Of a stretch of DNA of 64,000 bases, positions 24,509-34,088 are shown piece after piece. The DNA is from Flavobacterium soyae. GTDB lineage: Bacteria > Bacteroidota > Bacteroidia > Flavobacteriales > Flavobacteriaceae. The position numbers were made by a program, and so were the translations under genes. Below the pieces are notes generated by a model, which saw nothing but the letters and a program-made list of their open reading frames with translations, did no database searches and was not told where the DNA came from. Positions within the stretch are counted from its first letter, which is position 1, and every line of letters starts with the position of its first letter. Location of the stretch: positions 164,668-228,667 of the forward strand of contig NZ_JAJQXA010000002.1 of assembly GCF_021245985.1 (NCBI RefSeq), written 5' to 3'.

Positions 24509-25984
24509 TTATCTAGGATTTAATTCGACACCTGTGTTTGATGCATGCAAAGGAATTTGTATTGCTCTGCGGTTGTCATCTTTTACTAATGTGTTTACCG
24601 GTTTGTTTGTTGTTTCGTGGTTAACTACGATGTTAAAACGTTTTACATCAAACCATCTCATTCCTTCATGTATAAAATCCCTGCGTCTTGTTTCTGCAAT
24701 TGCTTTAATGTAAGATGTCTGTACTGGCGTCATGGTGTAGAACGGTGTGTACTCATCTGCAATTACCGGATATTTTGCTACAACTTTTGCTTCTGTTAAT
24801 TTGTCTGTTGGCTGATATCCTACAGTTCTTGTTGATAGAAAATATTCTAACTCATCGTTTGCCAGTGCAATTTCTCCTTTCATTACGTGAGCTTCGATTC
24901 TGTTTAAGAAAAACTCATCATTGCTTAATAAAACTTCTGCAACATACGGATCCCCAATTCCGGCTGTTACATTTGAATATTTGAAATATTCATAAAATTT
25001 AGGAAGAAATACTGTTATACTGCTGTTTGATGAATAAAAATTATAAAGCCACGGTTTATTAAACAAACTTGTTGCTGTACCAAAAATATCCGGATATCTT
25101 GCTCCTGAAAGATAAAAACGGTTTGAATAGTATGATCTGCTTACAATTGAATTTGCAGAAACGATTAATAAATTTGTTTCGGCATCACTGCTTGCGTAGG
25201 CTAATCTTTGATCAACGGCACTAAGTAAATCATAAGATGCAAAATCTCTTAATTTACCAACTGGTTTTGAACCTAAATCGCTTGTTAATTCAAGTACTCT
25301 GTCCCAATCTCCTTTTATTAAATAAAATCTGCTGGCAAAAGCTTTTGAAGCATTTACATTGAAGTGGAATTTTGGCTGTTTGTAATCGTTTGTTACGATT
25401 TTTAAACCATCTTCGATATCTTTTTCAATAAAGTCAAAAACTTCTCTTACTGTGTTACGTTTGTATTTTGTTACTAATTCTGTTTCCGGTTTTGTAACGT
25501 ACGGAATCCCTAAATCTGTTGAAGCTGTAGTAGGATTGTAACGTTTTGACCAAAGTGAAACCAGCATAAAATGAGAATAAGCTCTTGCTATTAAGGCTTC
25601 TCCTTTTTGCGGGTTTAAACTCGCCGGGCTTCCTAAGTCTTCAATTGCTTCTAATGCTTTATTGGCATGGGCAATTGCTCTGTAACATGCATCCCAATAG
25701 TAAGCCTGAGTATCGATATCTGTTGTTTCTGTTTGAATTTCCCAGTTATAGTTTTGCTCATTTTTTCTTAGTGTTTCTGCCATTCCACTGTCAAAAACAT
25801 TATCAGACATTGTTTCTGCTATATCAAAATAACTCATTTGCGGATAGGCTTCGACTAATAATTCTGATATTTTTTGAGGTGTGTCAATTTCTGTTCTGTT
25901 ATCTGGTTTTTCCGAAAGGAAATCATCACAGCTAGTAATACTTATAAGTATTAATAGGGATAAAGCTATTTTTAAGTTTTTCAT
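24509..25984 (-). CDS. RagB/SusD family nutrient-binding lipoprotein
   Basis: The 491-residue surface lid and ligand-binding partner of the SusC-type channel encoded just upstream. The signal peptide has a lipobox at ISITSC (C19), followed by DDFLSEKPDN, the typical SusD start. The helical TPR-like region follows (AYYWDACYRAIAHANKALEAI, GEALIARAYSHFMLVSLW). The C-terminus has the usual RRRDFIHEGMRWFDVKRF block. Order and 10-base spacing to SusC are canonical. The substrate cannot be read from the sequence. Confidence 0.95.
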   Translation of the reverse strand: MKNLKIALSLLILISITSCDDFLSEKPDNRTEIDTPQKISELLVEAYPQMSYFDIAETMSDNVFDSGMAETLRKNEQNYNWEIQTETTDIDTQAYYWDACYRAIAHANKALEAIEDLGSPASLNPQKGEALIARAYSHFMLVSLWSKRYNPTTASTDLGIPYVTKPETELVTKYKRNTVREVFDFIEKDIEDGLKIVTNDYKQPKFHFNVNASKAFASRFYLIKGDWDRVLELTSDLGSKPVGKLRDFASYDLLSAVDQRLAYASSDAETNLLIVSANSIVSRSYYSNRFYLSGARYPDIFGTATSLFNKPWLYNFYSSNSSITVFLPKFYEYFKYSNVTAGIGDPYVAEVLLSNDEFFLNRIEAHVMKGEIALANDELEYFLSTRTVGYQPTDKLTEAKVVAKYPVIADEYTPFYTMTPVQTSYIKAIAETRRRDFIHEGMRWFDVKRFNIVVNHETTNKPVNTLVKDDNRRAIQIPLHASNTGVELNPR

Positions 25985-25994
25985 GTTCTGACTA

Positions 25995-28900
25995 TTATAA
26001 TGAAAGGTTTAAAGTAAAGGTGTATTGAGATGTTACCGGTAAAGCAACTCCTCCAGAATTACGAAACTCAGGATCCTGACCGTTTAATCTTTTATCAGAG
26101 TAAAGTAACCAAGGATTAACTGCAGAACCTTTTAATGTAAAAGTACTTAGTCCCAATTTTTTCTTGAAATCTTTAGGGAATTCCCAGCTTAATGAAATGT
26201 TTTTCAAACGAATGAAATCACCATCTGCAATACGAGCATCTGAATAATTATAAGTATTGTAAGCTCTTGCAAGTGTACGCTCTCCACCATAATTAGCATT
26301 TAAACGTCTGTCAGCAATAACCGGAATGTTTGTAAAGTTTTCATCTCCAGGGTTAATCCAGCGGTTTGTAAAATCTTTTGTAAATACTGTTAAATCATCA
26401 TAAGTACTATCATACACAGGGTTTAAACGAACTTTGTTTCCTCCTGACCCAACAAAAAACACATACAATGACCAGTTTTTATAGGTAAATGTATTTGATA
26501 AACCTATAGATTTGTTTGGTTCTATCGATCCTTCATATTTAAGATATTTCGTAACATCTAAATTATCCTGAAAGTTAGCATCTGTAATATTATTTTCTGC
26601 TCCATCTTGTAAAATAAACGTTGGAAGACCTTGATTGTTTAAACCTGTAAATTGGTAAGAATACAATGAGTTTCTTGGGTGTCCAACTGTGTTTCCTCCG
26701 TTTGCATCAATTAAATCAAATGCAGTTGGTGTGTTTTCTAACTTCGTAATTTCCTGGTGGTATACAGAAAAGTTAAGTGTTGTAGACCATTTAAAATCTT
26801 TGTTATCAAAGTTTTTAGTTGTAATACCAACCTCTAAACCTTTAGTTTCCATATCGGCATTGTTTCCTTGTCTGATTCTTTGTCCTCCAATTCCTGAAGT
26901 AATTACATAATCAACTAAGTCAAATGCTTTACGACGGTAAACATCTGTTGTTAACTGTACTCTGTTATTGAACATTCCAAGATCAAGTCCAATGTTGGTT
27001 TCAAATTGTTTCTCCCAAGTTAAATCACTGTTTTGCAGTTCGTCAATTCTAATTCCAGATTCTCTGTCATCAAGATTAAAACGGTCTGTAATATAACTTT
27101 TGTAAATTGCCAAAGAGTTTGTTGCCGGCCCAGCAGTTGCAGTTAAACCGTAAGAAGCTCTAAGCGCCAATGTGTTTACTGACTCAACATTTTTCATAAA
27201 ACTTTCTTCGGCAACATTCCATTTCCCGCTAAAAGTGTATGTTGGTAACCATCTTGATGAATCGCTGTTTCCTTGTCTGTTTGAACCATCATAACGTCCT
27301 GTTACAGAAGCTGTATAGCGACGATCGTATGTATATCCTATTTTTCCGAAGAAACCAACTGTTCTTTCTTTTTCTTCATTAAATCCATAATAAGAATCTC
27401 CTCCATTGATGATTTTTTCGATGATTCTTGGGTCTGTAAAGGCTGTTAAACCTTTGTCATATTGTAAACCAGCAGCTGTAAATTGATCGCTTGTTCTGTC
27501 TACAACTCTCATCTCTGTTCCAAATAAACCTTCTACTTCATGTTTATCGCTGAATACATTTCTATAATTAACACTATTTCTCAGGTTGTAAGATGTCATG
27601 TCGTTTGTAAATTTTCTTAAGAAACCTCCATTTGGTAAAACAGAAACTTTTGGTGCTGTTAAATCATTAGGATCTTGGTATAAGAATATATTCTCATCTC
27701 TTACAAGTGTGTTTACACCATCTTCTCCGTCTGGAGTTCCGGCTTTATAAGCACCAACTACATTCGAGTTTTCTAAAATTTTATGCTCACGGCTTGTATT
27801 TGCGTAACGTGCAGAACCTGTTAGATTATACGTTAAATGCGGTGTAATTTTATAATCAAGATCTAACTGGAAACGGATATCTTTTACTTCGATTTCCATA
27901 TAATTGTTTGCAAGCTCGTTGATGATATTCATCTTAGCCCAGTTGTTTCTGTAGTATTCTAAGTTACCATTATCATCATAAGGACGTAATGTTCTGCTTG
28001 TATTTAAAACATAATTAAATGGGTTAATATCAAAATCACGGGTTACTTTTCCAAAAACTACATCTTTTTCACTTTCGTAACTTCCAGGAGCTCCCTGATC
28101 ACGAATAGATGCCAATGTAGATAATGTAATATTCAATTTATCGTTTACATAAAATGTTCCTTTAATGTTACTTGAAATTTGTTTTACATCATCGGCAATT
28201 GTCCATCCCGGATCTGTATAATATCCTAAAGATGCGTAGAATGTGTTATTTTTTCCTCCGCCAGAAAAACTTAAAGAGTGATTTTGAGTAATAGATGGTC
28301 TAAACAAAACGTTGAACCAGTCTGTATTTGCTAATTCGTATTTTTTTAAGAAATTATTACGGCTTACCGGATCATTGTTTACTAAATATCCTCCTGTTTC
28401 AGGCACATAAGTATTGATTGCTCTTCCTAAAATGTTGTAAGCGCCGCCATATCTTCCATTTACTGTTGAAGGTAAATCTAAATATCCTTTTTGTTCCATT
28501 TCTTTTAAAATACTCATAGATTCCTGAGAATTTAAAATATCATACTGGCTGTAGTTTGGTACCGCTCTAACAGTTTGCTCTAAACCGTAAGTAATTTTTA
28601 ACGGAGCATCTCTACGTCCTTGTTTTGTTGTTACAACCACAACTCCGTTTAACGATCTTGAACCGTAAATAGAAGTTGCCGATGCATCTTTAAGAATCTC
28701 AATACTTTGAATATCGTTTGCGTTTAAACCTGCTACAGATGAACTTAATAATGTTTCTGAGTTTCCAGATGCTAAATCTGCAAATGACATATTGATGATA
28801 TCTTCCTGAACCACACCATCAATAACCCATAATGGTTTTGTATCTCCAAAAATTGAAGATGATCCACGAACTGTAATTTTTGGAGCTGTACCAAATGTTC

Positions 28901-29723
28901 CCGTTACGTTTTGTACCGTAACCCCGGCTGCTTTACCTTCGATCATTCTGCTTACATCAACAACGCCGTCTACTTTTAATTCGGCTCCGGAAATTTTGCT
29001 GATCGCTCCCGTAAAAGTTCTTTTAGATGTTTTTTCGTAACCTGTTGTAACTACAACTTCTTTTAAGTTTTGTCCTACTTCAGTAAGCACTACGGTTGGC
29101 GTAGTGTTTTCAATACCAATTTCTTTCGTATCCATACCTACGTAAGAAATGATAAGTCCAGTTGAATTTGCAGGCATTTCGATAGTAAAATTACCATCAA
29201 AATCTGTTAATACAGCTATTTTAGTTCCTTTTGCCATAACTGTAGCACCCGGAAGCGGGCTTCCTGACTGGTCTGTAACTTTACCCTTGATAATTGGACC
29301 TGCAGTTAATACTTCAAAAAGTGAATCATGGTTATCTGCATTTGCAAAAGGGACTGCACTGGCAGTTTTTTGCAAAATAATCTGATTGCTTACTTCAGAA
29401 AATGTAATATTAAATGGAACCAGGATTCTGCTTAATATACTGGAAAGCGTTTCCTGATTGGCTTCTATACTCACTTTATTACTCAATTGAGGAAGTCTTG
29501 AGTTATACGAAAACTTTACATGTGCAGACTTTTCAATTTTAGACAAAGCATTATCAAGAGTCAAATTTTCAACTGTAATTGTAACTTTGGTATCTAATTT
29601 TTTTTGCCCATTTACATTATTTGCCACTGCAAAGCTTGAAAACACAAGTGCTAAGACAAACTGAAATAGTGTTATTTTCATGATTCTATGGAGTAATCGT
29701 TGTTTAACAACTGGTTTTTTCAT
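25995..29723 (-). CDS. SusC/RagA family TonB-linked outer membrane transporter with STN domain
   Basis: A 1242-residue outer-membrane active transporter. In order: signal peptide, an STN (secretin/TonB N-terminal) domain near residues 55-115 (VTITVENLTLDNALSKIE), a carboxypeptidase-like beta-sandwich (KGKVTDQSGSPLPGATV, near 145-225), the plug (starting EVVVTTGYEKTSKRTFTGA) and the beta-barrel to the C-terminus. The STN domain is the signalling extension that contacts a FecR anti-sigma factor, and a FecR plus ECF sigma pair lies directly upstream. The transporter therefore probably senses its own substrate and induces its operon. Confidence 0.95.
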   Translation of the reverse strand: MKKPVVKQRLLHRIMKITLFQFVLALVFSSFAVANNVNGQKKLDTKVTITVENLTLDNALSKIEKSAHVKFSYNSRLPQLSNKVSIEANQETLSSILSRILVPFNITFSEVSNQIILQKTASAVPFANADNHDSLFEVLTAGPIIKGKVTDQSGSPLPGATVMAKGTKIAVLTDFDGNFTIEMPANSTGLIISYVGMDTKEIGIENTTPTVVLTEVGQNLKEVVVTTGYEKTSKRTFTGAISKISGAELKVDGVVDVSRMIEGKAAGVTVQNVTGTFGTAPKITVRGSSSIFGDTKPLWVIDGVVQEDIINMSFADLASGNSETLLSSSVAGLNANDIQSIEILKDASATSIYGSRSLNGVVVVTTKQGRRDAPLKITYGLEQTVRAVPNYSQYDILNSQESMSILKEMEQKGYLDLPSTVNGRYGGAYNILGRAINTYVPETGGYLVNNDPVSRNNFLKKYELANTDWFNVLFRPSITQNHSLSFSGGGKNNTFYASLGYYTDPGWTIADDVKQISSNIKGTFYVNDKLNITLSTLASIRDQGAPGSYESEKDVVFGKVTRDFDINPFNYVLNTSRTLRPYDDNGNLEYYRNNWAKMNIINELANNYMEIEVKDIRFQLDLDYKITPHLTYNLTGSARYANTSREHKILENSNVVGAYKAGTPDGEDGVNTLVRDENIFLYQDPNDLTAPKVSVLPNGGFLRKFTNDMTSYNLRNSVNYRNVFSDKHEVEGLFGTEMRVVDRTSDQFTAAGLQYDKGLTAFTDPRIIEKIINGGDSYYGFNEEKERTVGFFGKIGYTYDRRYTASVTGRYDGSNRQGNSDSSRWLPTYTFSGKWNVAEESFMKNVESVNTLALRASYGLTATAGPATNSLAIYKSYITDRFNLDDRESGIRIDELQNSDLTWEKQFETNIGLDLGMFNNRVQLTTDVYRRKAFDLVDYVITSGIGGQRIRQGNNADMETKGLEVGITTKNFDNKDFKWSTTLNFSVYHQEITKLENTPTAFDLIDANGGNTVGHPRNSLYSYQFTGLNNQGLPTFILQDGAENNITDANFQDNLDVTKYLKYEGSIEPNKSIGLSNTFTYKNWSLYVFFVGSGGNKVRLNPVYDSTYDDLTVFTKDFTNRWINPGDENFTNIPVIADRRLNANYGGERTLARAYNTYNYSDARIADGDFIRLKNISLSWEFPKDFKKKLGLSTFTLKGSAVNPWLLYSDKRLNGQDPEFRNSGGVALPVTSQYTFTLNLSL

Positions 29724-30019
29724 AATTTTGATTTGTTTTGATTAATACTGATTCGAGTGTATTTTAAGAAACGTATGAATTACTCTTTACAGAGAGCAAT
29801 TCGATTTAATGAAGTGTCGATAATGTTACAGCATTTCGGCACTTTTTTTATGGTATTCTTTTTACATAGGCATTTAATTATTTCTGGTTGAGTTTAGTTT
29901 TTGGTTATTATTTTGGTGAAATAAATTACATTCCAATAAAAAATTGAAAGGCTTTACTTCGAAAATTTAATTAGTAAAAACAAGAGTATTTTTGGTGCAA
30001 TTACAGTTACACTAAAAAA

Positions 30020-31132
30020 TTAATTACAACCGTCTGAGGTAATAATTATTTGATTCCCATTCATTTCAAAACTGGTATTATTACCTATGCTTTTACAGAC
30101 AATTTTTAGTTTCTCTGTTAAAGGCTGGTCACTTAATGATGTTGTTAAGTGGCAGTCTGTTAATTTATTTTTTGGGTAATCGATATTTACTAAGTAAGCC
30201 TGCTCTATTGTTTCAAAAATCTGCGAAACAGGAATATCATTAAATTCAAAACTCAACTGTTCTATATTCCCAATACTTTGAGCTAAAGCTGCATCCTGAG
30301 TAATATTTGTAATTTTATTAAACTTTAAGTCGCTTCGCAAAAATCGTAACGCCTGATTAGGCAGTAACACGATTTCTTCTTTATCAGATCTGGAAACAAG
30401 ATCGTTTGATTTTACCTTAACTTTACCGGTGCGAACAAGAATTTCTACATCAGGCTGGTCAGAATAAGCTTTAACTCTAAAACTAGTTCCTACAACCTTC
30501 GTAACAATTTCATTTGCGTAAACGAAGAAAGGTTTTTGGGGATTTTTACTAATTTCAAAGAAACCTTCGCCGGATAAATACACCTTCCTTTCGTTTCCGG
30601 TAAAGATTTTAGGGTAACTTAATTTACTGTTGGGCTGCAGTAATACAGAACTGCCGTCTGATAAAGTAATAATTTGAGGCTTGTCAGAATTATTAGTCTG
30701 CTCAACTAATCCTTCATTGTTTTCGTAAATAAGTTCATTATACGTTACAACTGTGCTTTCATTTTTAAAATAACTATTATAAAACCACACTGCCATAAAA
30801 GCAAAAAACAATGCCGCCGCTGCGCCAGACAAAAATTGTCTACGTAAAAACTTAACTTTTAAATTCTGTAAAGTTTTTTGATTTTCTTTATCCCGCACTT
30901 TTATCCAGGTATTGTGCAGCGCCCTGTGAATATCAGAGCTTGAAAGATTGTTTTCAGGAACTTTCATTGCCAGAAGCAGTAATCGTGCATCTTCAACTAA
31001 TTTAGCACGCTGAAGGCTTTCTAAAGTCCATTCTTCCCAGCCATCTTCATCGATTTTAAACAAAACCCACGACTTGAATGATTCGTCAGATAAAAAATCT
31101 TCTATTTCGGTATATTTATTACGTTTTTGCAT
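30020..31132 (-). CDS. FecR-family anti-sigma factor
   Basis: A 370-residue single-pass membrane protein: cytoplasmic N-terminus, transmembrane helix about 101-119 (FLSGAAAALFFAFMAVWFY), then a periplasmic FecR domain (IITLSDGSSVLLQPNSKLSY, GEGFFEISKNPQKPF, VVGTSFRVKAY). A C-terminal DUF4974-like domain ends the protein (FNDIPVSQIFETIEQAY). It should hold the upstream-encoded sigma factor inactive until the STN domain of the SusC protein signals. It lies 90 bases after the sigma gene and about 300 bases before susC. Confidence 0.93.
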   Translation of the reverse strand: MQKRNKYTEIEDFLSDESFKSWVLFKIDEDGWEEWTLESLQRAKLVEDARLLLLAMKVPENNLSSSDIHRALHNTWIKVRDKENQKTLQNLKVKFLRRQFLSGAAAALFFAFMAVWFYNSYFKNESTVVTYNELIYENNEGLVEQTNNSDKPQIITLSDGSSVLLQPNSKLSYPKIFTGNERKVYLSGEGFFEISKNPQKPFFVYANEIVTKVVGTSFRVKAYSDQPDVEILVRTGKVKVKSNDLVSRSDKEEIVLLPNQALRFLRSDLKFNKITNITQDAALAQSIGNIEQLSFEFNDIPVSQIFETIEQAYLVNIDYPKNKLTDCHLTTSLSDQPLTEKLKIVCKSIGNNTSFEMNGNQIIITSDGCN

Positions 31133-31222
31133 CTAAAAATAAGGTTACAAAAACATAGAGGACAGTTTTTTTATTTTATACTCACTAAATTAAGATTTTT
31201 TTTAAGTTTTTTTAACCTTTTT

Positions 31223-31834
31223 TTAAAGAGTACCTGAGAATAGCAGCATTATTAAGGAAAAACTACCTTTCCATTCTTTACGAAGAGTAAGTAATCCGCG
31301 GTGCAGTAAATTACTTGCTGATTGATAATTGACATCCAGCATTTCTGCAATTTGTTCTACAGATAAGCCCTGATGATAGCGTAAATAAAGTGCTTCTTTT
31401 TGCCTTGCAGGTAATTCGTTTAATAATTTATTTAAGTATATTACTTTTTCTTTTGCAGCATAATCATCGTCCAAAAGTTCGTTTTCTACAGAAAATTCTA
31501 AAAGAAAAGCAATAGCATCTGTAGTGGCAGTTTTTCTAAAAATATGATCTCGTTCATACAAACGAGCAATTCTCTTTCGAACGCTGGAAAATAAATAGGA
31601 TTTTACAACTACAGATTCCTGCAGTGAATTACGATATACCCAAATATCTGTAAAAACATCCTGAATACAATCCTGAACTTTTTCGGCATATGGAGAAAGG
31701 GAATTTCCATAATTTACAAGATCACTATAGTATCTTTCGAATAATAACGAAAATGATTTTTCATCTCCAATTATTAAATTATTCCAAAGTGTATTATCAT
31801 CAACAGCACTAACTGGCAGGATTCGGGTTTTCAT
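31223..31834 (-). CDS. ECF RNA polymerase sigma factor
   Basis: A 203-residue sigma-70-family ECF factor. Region 2 is visible as DEKSFSLLFERYYSDLVNYG and VQDCIQDVFTDIWVYR. Region 4 has the helix-turn-helix LPARQKEALYLRYHQGLSVEQIAEMLDVNYQSASNLL. The linked FecR and STN-bearing SusC form a cell-surface signalling cascade with it, so it probably drives the operon at 22272-29723. No ECF promoter motif could be assigned by eye upstream of susC. Confidence 0.94.
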   Translation of the reverse strand: MKTRILPVSAVDDNTLWNNLIIGDEKSFSLLFERYYSDLVNYGNSLSPYAEKVQDCIQDVFTDIWVYRNSLQESVVVKSYLFSSVRKRIARLYERDHIFRKTATTDAIAFLLEFSVENELLDDDYAAKEKVIYLNKLLNELPARQKEALYLRYHQGLSVEQIAEMLDVNYQSASNLLHRGLLTLRKEWKGSFSLIMLLFSGTL

Positions 31835-31963
31835 ATTTTGGGACTTATCGTTCTTCTGTAAGACAATATTCTTTAATGCAGAGAATACATTATTTTAACA
31901 TTATCATTTACTTTTGTTCGATAAATATATAAAAGCAAAAATTTAAAACCAATTATTTTACAC

Positions 31964-32002
31964 AAAAGAGACAGTTTTCTAATATAGAAAACTGTCTCTT
32001 TT
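31964..32002. terminator. Long perfect hairpin upstream of the ECF sigma gene
   Basis: A 17-bp perfect inverted repeat (AAAAGAGACAGTTTTCT and its complement) around a five-base loop, with short T-runs on both strands. It lies within the 362-base gap 31835-32196, between the 142-residue gene's terminator and the sigma gene. It could be a second bidirectional terminator insulating the sigma promoter. Nothing else was found in this gap apart from it and the terminator at 32137-32166. Confidence 0.65.
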
Positions 32003-32136
32003 GGCTGGTATAACTGGGTTCTTAAGGAAATGTTAAAATTATTTTTAAATTAAAACAACCATAATACTTATCAGATTTTACTTGCTTATTTGTACTTAAT
32101 TTTATTCCCCTTCTCAACCGTTTTCTTAATTTAAGC

Positions 32137-32166
32137 AAAAAAAAAAGCCCTGCATCTTGCAGGGCT
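32137..32166 (-). terminator. Intrinsic terminator of the 142-residue protein gene
   Basis: A perfect GC-rich stem AGCCCTGCA/TGCAGGGCT with a three-base loop and a ten-base U-run on the minus strand, 30 bases after the stop codon. Confidence 0.9.
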
Positions 32167-32196
32167 CTTACTATTTTTGATAATGCTTTTTAGCTT

Positions 32197-32625
32197 TTAG
32201 AAAGCCACATTCCATCTAGGTAATTTTGCATTTTCATCTAAGAAATTTTGCAAAACCTGCCCTTCAACTGAAGTTGGTATTGCTTTTACATCTGTATTAA
32301 AAGTTTCGTACCAAACTACTTCAAGAACAGAAATATTCTCCAATTTCATTTGTGCCGGCCATGAATATTTTCTACCTGTTTTAGCAAACTGATGTCCGTT
32401 TACGATTTTATCGTATAATCCGCCGTTTTTGCTTTTAAGAGTTCCATCATTTTGAACAGTTCCTGTAGAACCTACCATGATTAATTCTTTTACATCTCCG
32501 TCGATTTCATAAACTACAAAAATTCCAGCGCTTCCTTCCGGAGCGTTGCAAACTTCTTCTAGACTATCATTTACAGTAAAAGTAAAACTATTACTTGCTT
32601 TAAACTTTTCTAATTCTTTACTCAT
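32197..32625 (-). CDS. Unrecognised protein, possible divergent GIY-YIG-like fold
   Basis: A 142-residue cytoplasmic protein with no signal peptide or membrane segment. The stretch AGIFVVYEIDGDVKELIMVGSTG, followed by GGLYDKIVNGHQF and, near the end, a Glu in SVEGQVLQNFLDE, recalls the order of a GIY-YIG nuclease fold (IY...VGST...R...E). The catalytic Tyr and Arg are not clearly kept, so nuclease activity is doubtful. This is inference from pattern only. The gene is transcribed alone, with a strong terminator downstream and sucD upstream. Confidence 0.65.
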   Translation of the reverse strand: MSKELEKFKASNSFTFTVNDSLEEVCNAPEGSAGIFVVYEIDGDVKELIMVGSTGTVQNDGTLKSKNGGLYDKIVNGHQFAKTGRKYSWPAQMKLENISVLEVVWYETFNTDVKAIPTSVEGQVLQNFLDENAKLPRWNVAF

Positions 32626-32704
32626 ATTTCTTTTTTTAGTTTCTAAGATACTGAGGTACTAAGATTCTAAGTTTTTTTCTATTAACGCCTCAGTCTTTAA
32701 AATG

Positions 32705-32738
32705 TAAAAAAGTCTCAACAAAATATTGAGACTTTTTT
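32705..32738 (-). terminator. Intrinsic terminator of sucD
   Basis: Stem AAAAAAGTCTCAA / TTGAGACTTTTTT with a seven-base loop, 28 bases after the sucD stop, with a U-run on the minus strand. Confidence 0.88.
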
Positions 32739-32765
32739 GGAATTTATTATTTTAATAATTGGAAT

Positions 32766-33638
32766 TTATCCAAGTACTTCTTTTACTTTTTTACCAATTT
32801 CAGCTGGTGAATCAACAACGTAAATTCCGTTGTCTCTCATAATTTGTTTTTTAGCAGCAGCTGTATCGTCAGAACCACCAACAATAGCACCTGCGTGACC
32901 CATCGTTCTACCAGCTGGAGCAGTTTCTCCGGCGATAAAACCAATAACTGGTTTACGGTTACCATCAGCTTTTACCCATCTTGCAGCATCAGCTTCTAAT
33001 TGACCTCCAATTTCACCAATCATAATGATTGCTTCAGTTTCAGGATCGTTCATTAATAATTCAACAGCTTCTTTAGTTGTAGTTCCAATGATTGGATCTC
33101 CACCAATACCAATAGCTGTAGTGATTCCTAAACCTTGTTTTACAACCTGGTCAGCAGCTTCGTAAGTTAAAGTTCCAGATTTAGAAACGATACCAACTGT
33201 TCCTTTTTTGAAAACGAAACCTGGCATGATACCAACTTTAGCTTCTCCCGGAGTAATAACACCCGGACAGTTTGGACCAATTAATCTAGAATTTCTTTCT
33301 TTAACATAATTATTTGCTTTAATCATATCTGCTACAGGAATTCCTTCTGTAATAGCAATAATTACTTTAATTCCGGCATCAGCAGCTTCCATAATTGCAT
33401 CAGCAGCAAAAGCTGGCGGAACAAAAATGATAGAAGTATCAGCTCCGGCTTGATCTACAGCATCTTTTACTGTATTAAAAACCGGGCGGTCTAAATGACT
33501 TGTTCCTCCTTTTCCCGGAGTAACACCACCAACAACATTAGTACCGTACTCAATCATTTGAGAAGCGTGGAAAGTACCTTCGCTTCCTGTAAATCCCTGA
33601 ACAATTATTTTGGAATCTTTATTAACTAAAACACTCAT
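32766..33638 (-). CDS. sucD: Succinate-CoA ligase, alpha subunit
   Basis: The alpha subunit of succinyl-CoA synthetase in the TCA cycle, coupling CoA-thioester cleavage to nucleotide triphosphate formation. The CoA-binding Rossmann part shows [11 protein letters not shown] and TPGKGGT. The phosphorylated active-site His is H248 in [10 protein letters not shown]. The 290-residue length is standard. The beta subunit is not in this window, as is common in Bacteroidota where sucC and sucD are unlinked. It ends at a strong terminator. Confidence 0.95.
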   Translation of the reverse strand: MSVLVNKDSKIIVQGFTGSEGTFHASQMIEYGTNVVGGVTPGKGGTSHLDRPVFNTVKDAVDQAGADTSIIFVPPAFAADAIMEAADAGIKVIIAITEGIPVADMIKANNYVKERNSRLIGPNCPGVITPGEAKVGIMPGFVFKKGTVGIVSKSGTLTYEAADQVVKQGLGITTAIGIGGDPIIGTTTKEAVELLMNDPETEAIIMIGEIGGQLEADAARWVKADGNRKPVIGFIAGETAPAGRTMGHAGAIVGGSDDTAAAKKQIMRDNGIYVVDSPAEIGKKVKEVLG

Positions 33639-33673
33639 GATATATATTTTATGTAGTTTTTAAAATTGTGTTG

Positions 33674-33681
33674 CAAAAATA
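33674..33681 (-). promoter_or_regulatory. -7 promoter box of sucD
   Basis: TATTTTTG on the minus strand matches TAnnTTTG, 35 bases upstream of the sucD start. No TTG at ideal spacing. Confidence 0.45.
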
Positions 33682-33724
33682 AGGTTTTGTAATGTAATTT
33701 GCCTCTTTTATTATCAAAAAAATA

Positions 33725-34087
33725 TTAAGAAAATTGACTCATTTGATAACCTCTATAAAGCTTATCGTCTTTTATTTGCCAAATCGTTGCAAAATGCGCC
33801 AATAACATTTCCTCTCGCGGGTTCTCGATTGTTTTTACATAATGAGAATAACGTACTGAAACTAAGTCATCTTCGGCAAGAATGTGGCTTATTCTAACTT
33901 TAGAACGCACATAAGCCCTGCTGAGTTCATTTGTCAGTTCAACTATGGCATTATAATCCAACTGAATAAAACCTTTACTGCTGTTCCATTCAATGATTAC
34001 TTCAGGATGCAGATAAGTTTTTAAAATTTCACTATCAATTAAGGCATCCGACTTATAAAATTTTTGAACAAACTCTTTTATAGACAT
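33725..34087 (-). CDS. NTF2-like (SnoaL-type) family protein
   Basis: A 120-residue protein with the cone-shaped NTF2-like fold: an N-terminal helix (SIKEFVQKFYKSDAL), then strands with a mid-length Trp (IIEWNSSKGF) and the C-terminal sheet (DLVSVRYSHYVKT, FATIWQIKDDKLYRGYQMSQ). Members are small ligand-binding proteins or enzymes of very varied function; none can be inferred here. The start lies one base from the stop of the LpxD-like gene, so they are co-transcribed. Confidence 0.75.
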   Translation of the reverse strand: MSIKEFVQKFYKSDALIDSEILKTYLHPEVIIEWNSSKGFIQLDYNAIVELTNELSRAYVRSKVRISHILAEDDLVSVRYSHYVKTIENPREEMLLAHFATIWQIKDDKLYRGYQMSQFS

Positions 34088-34088
34088 A

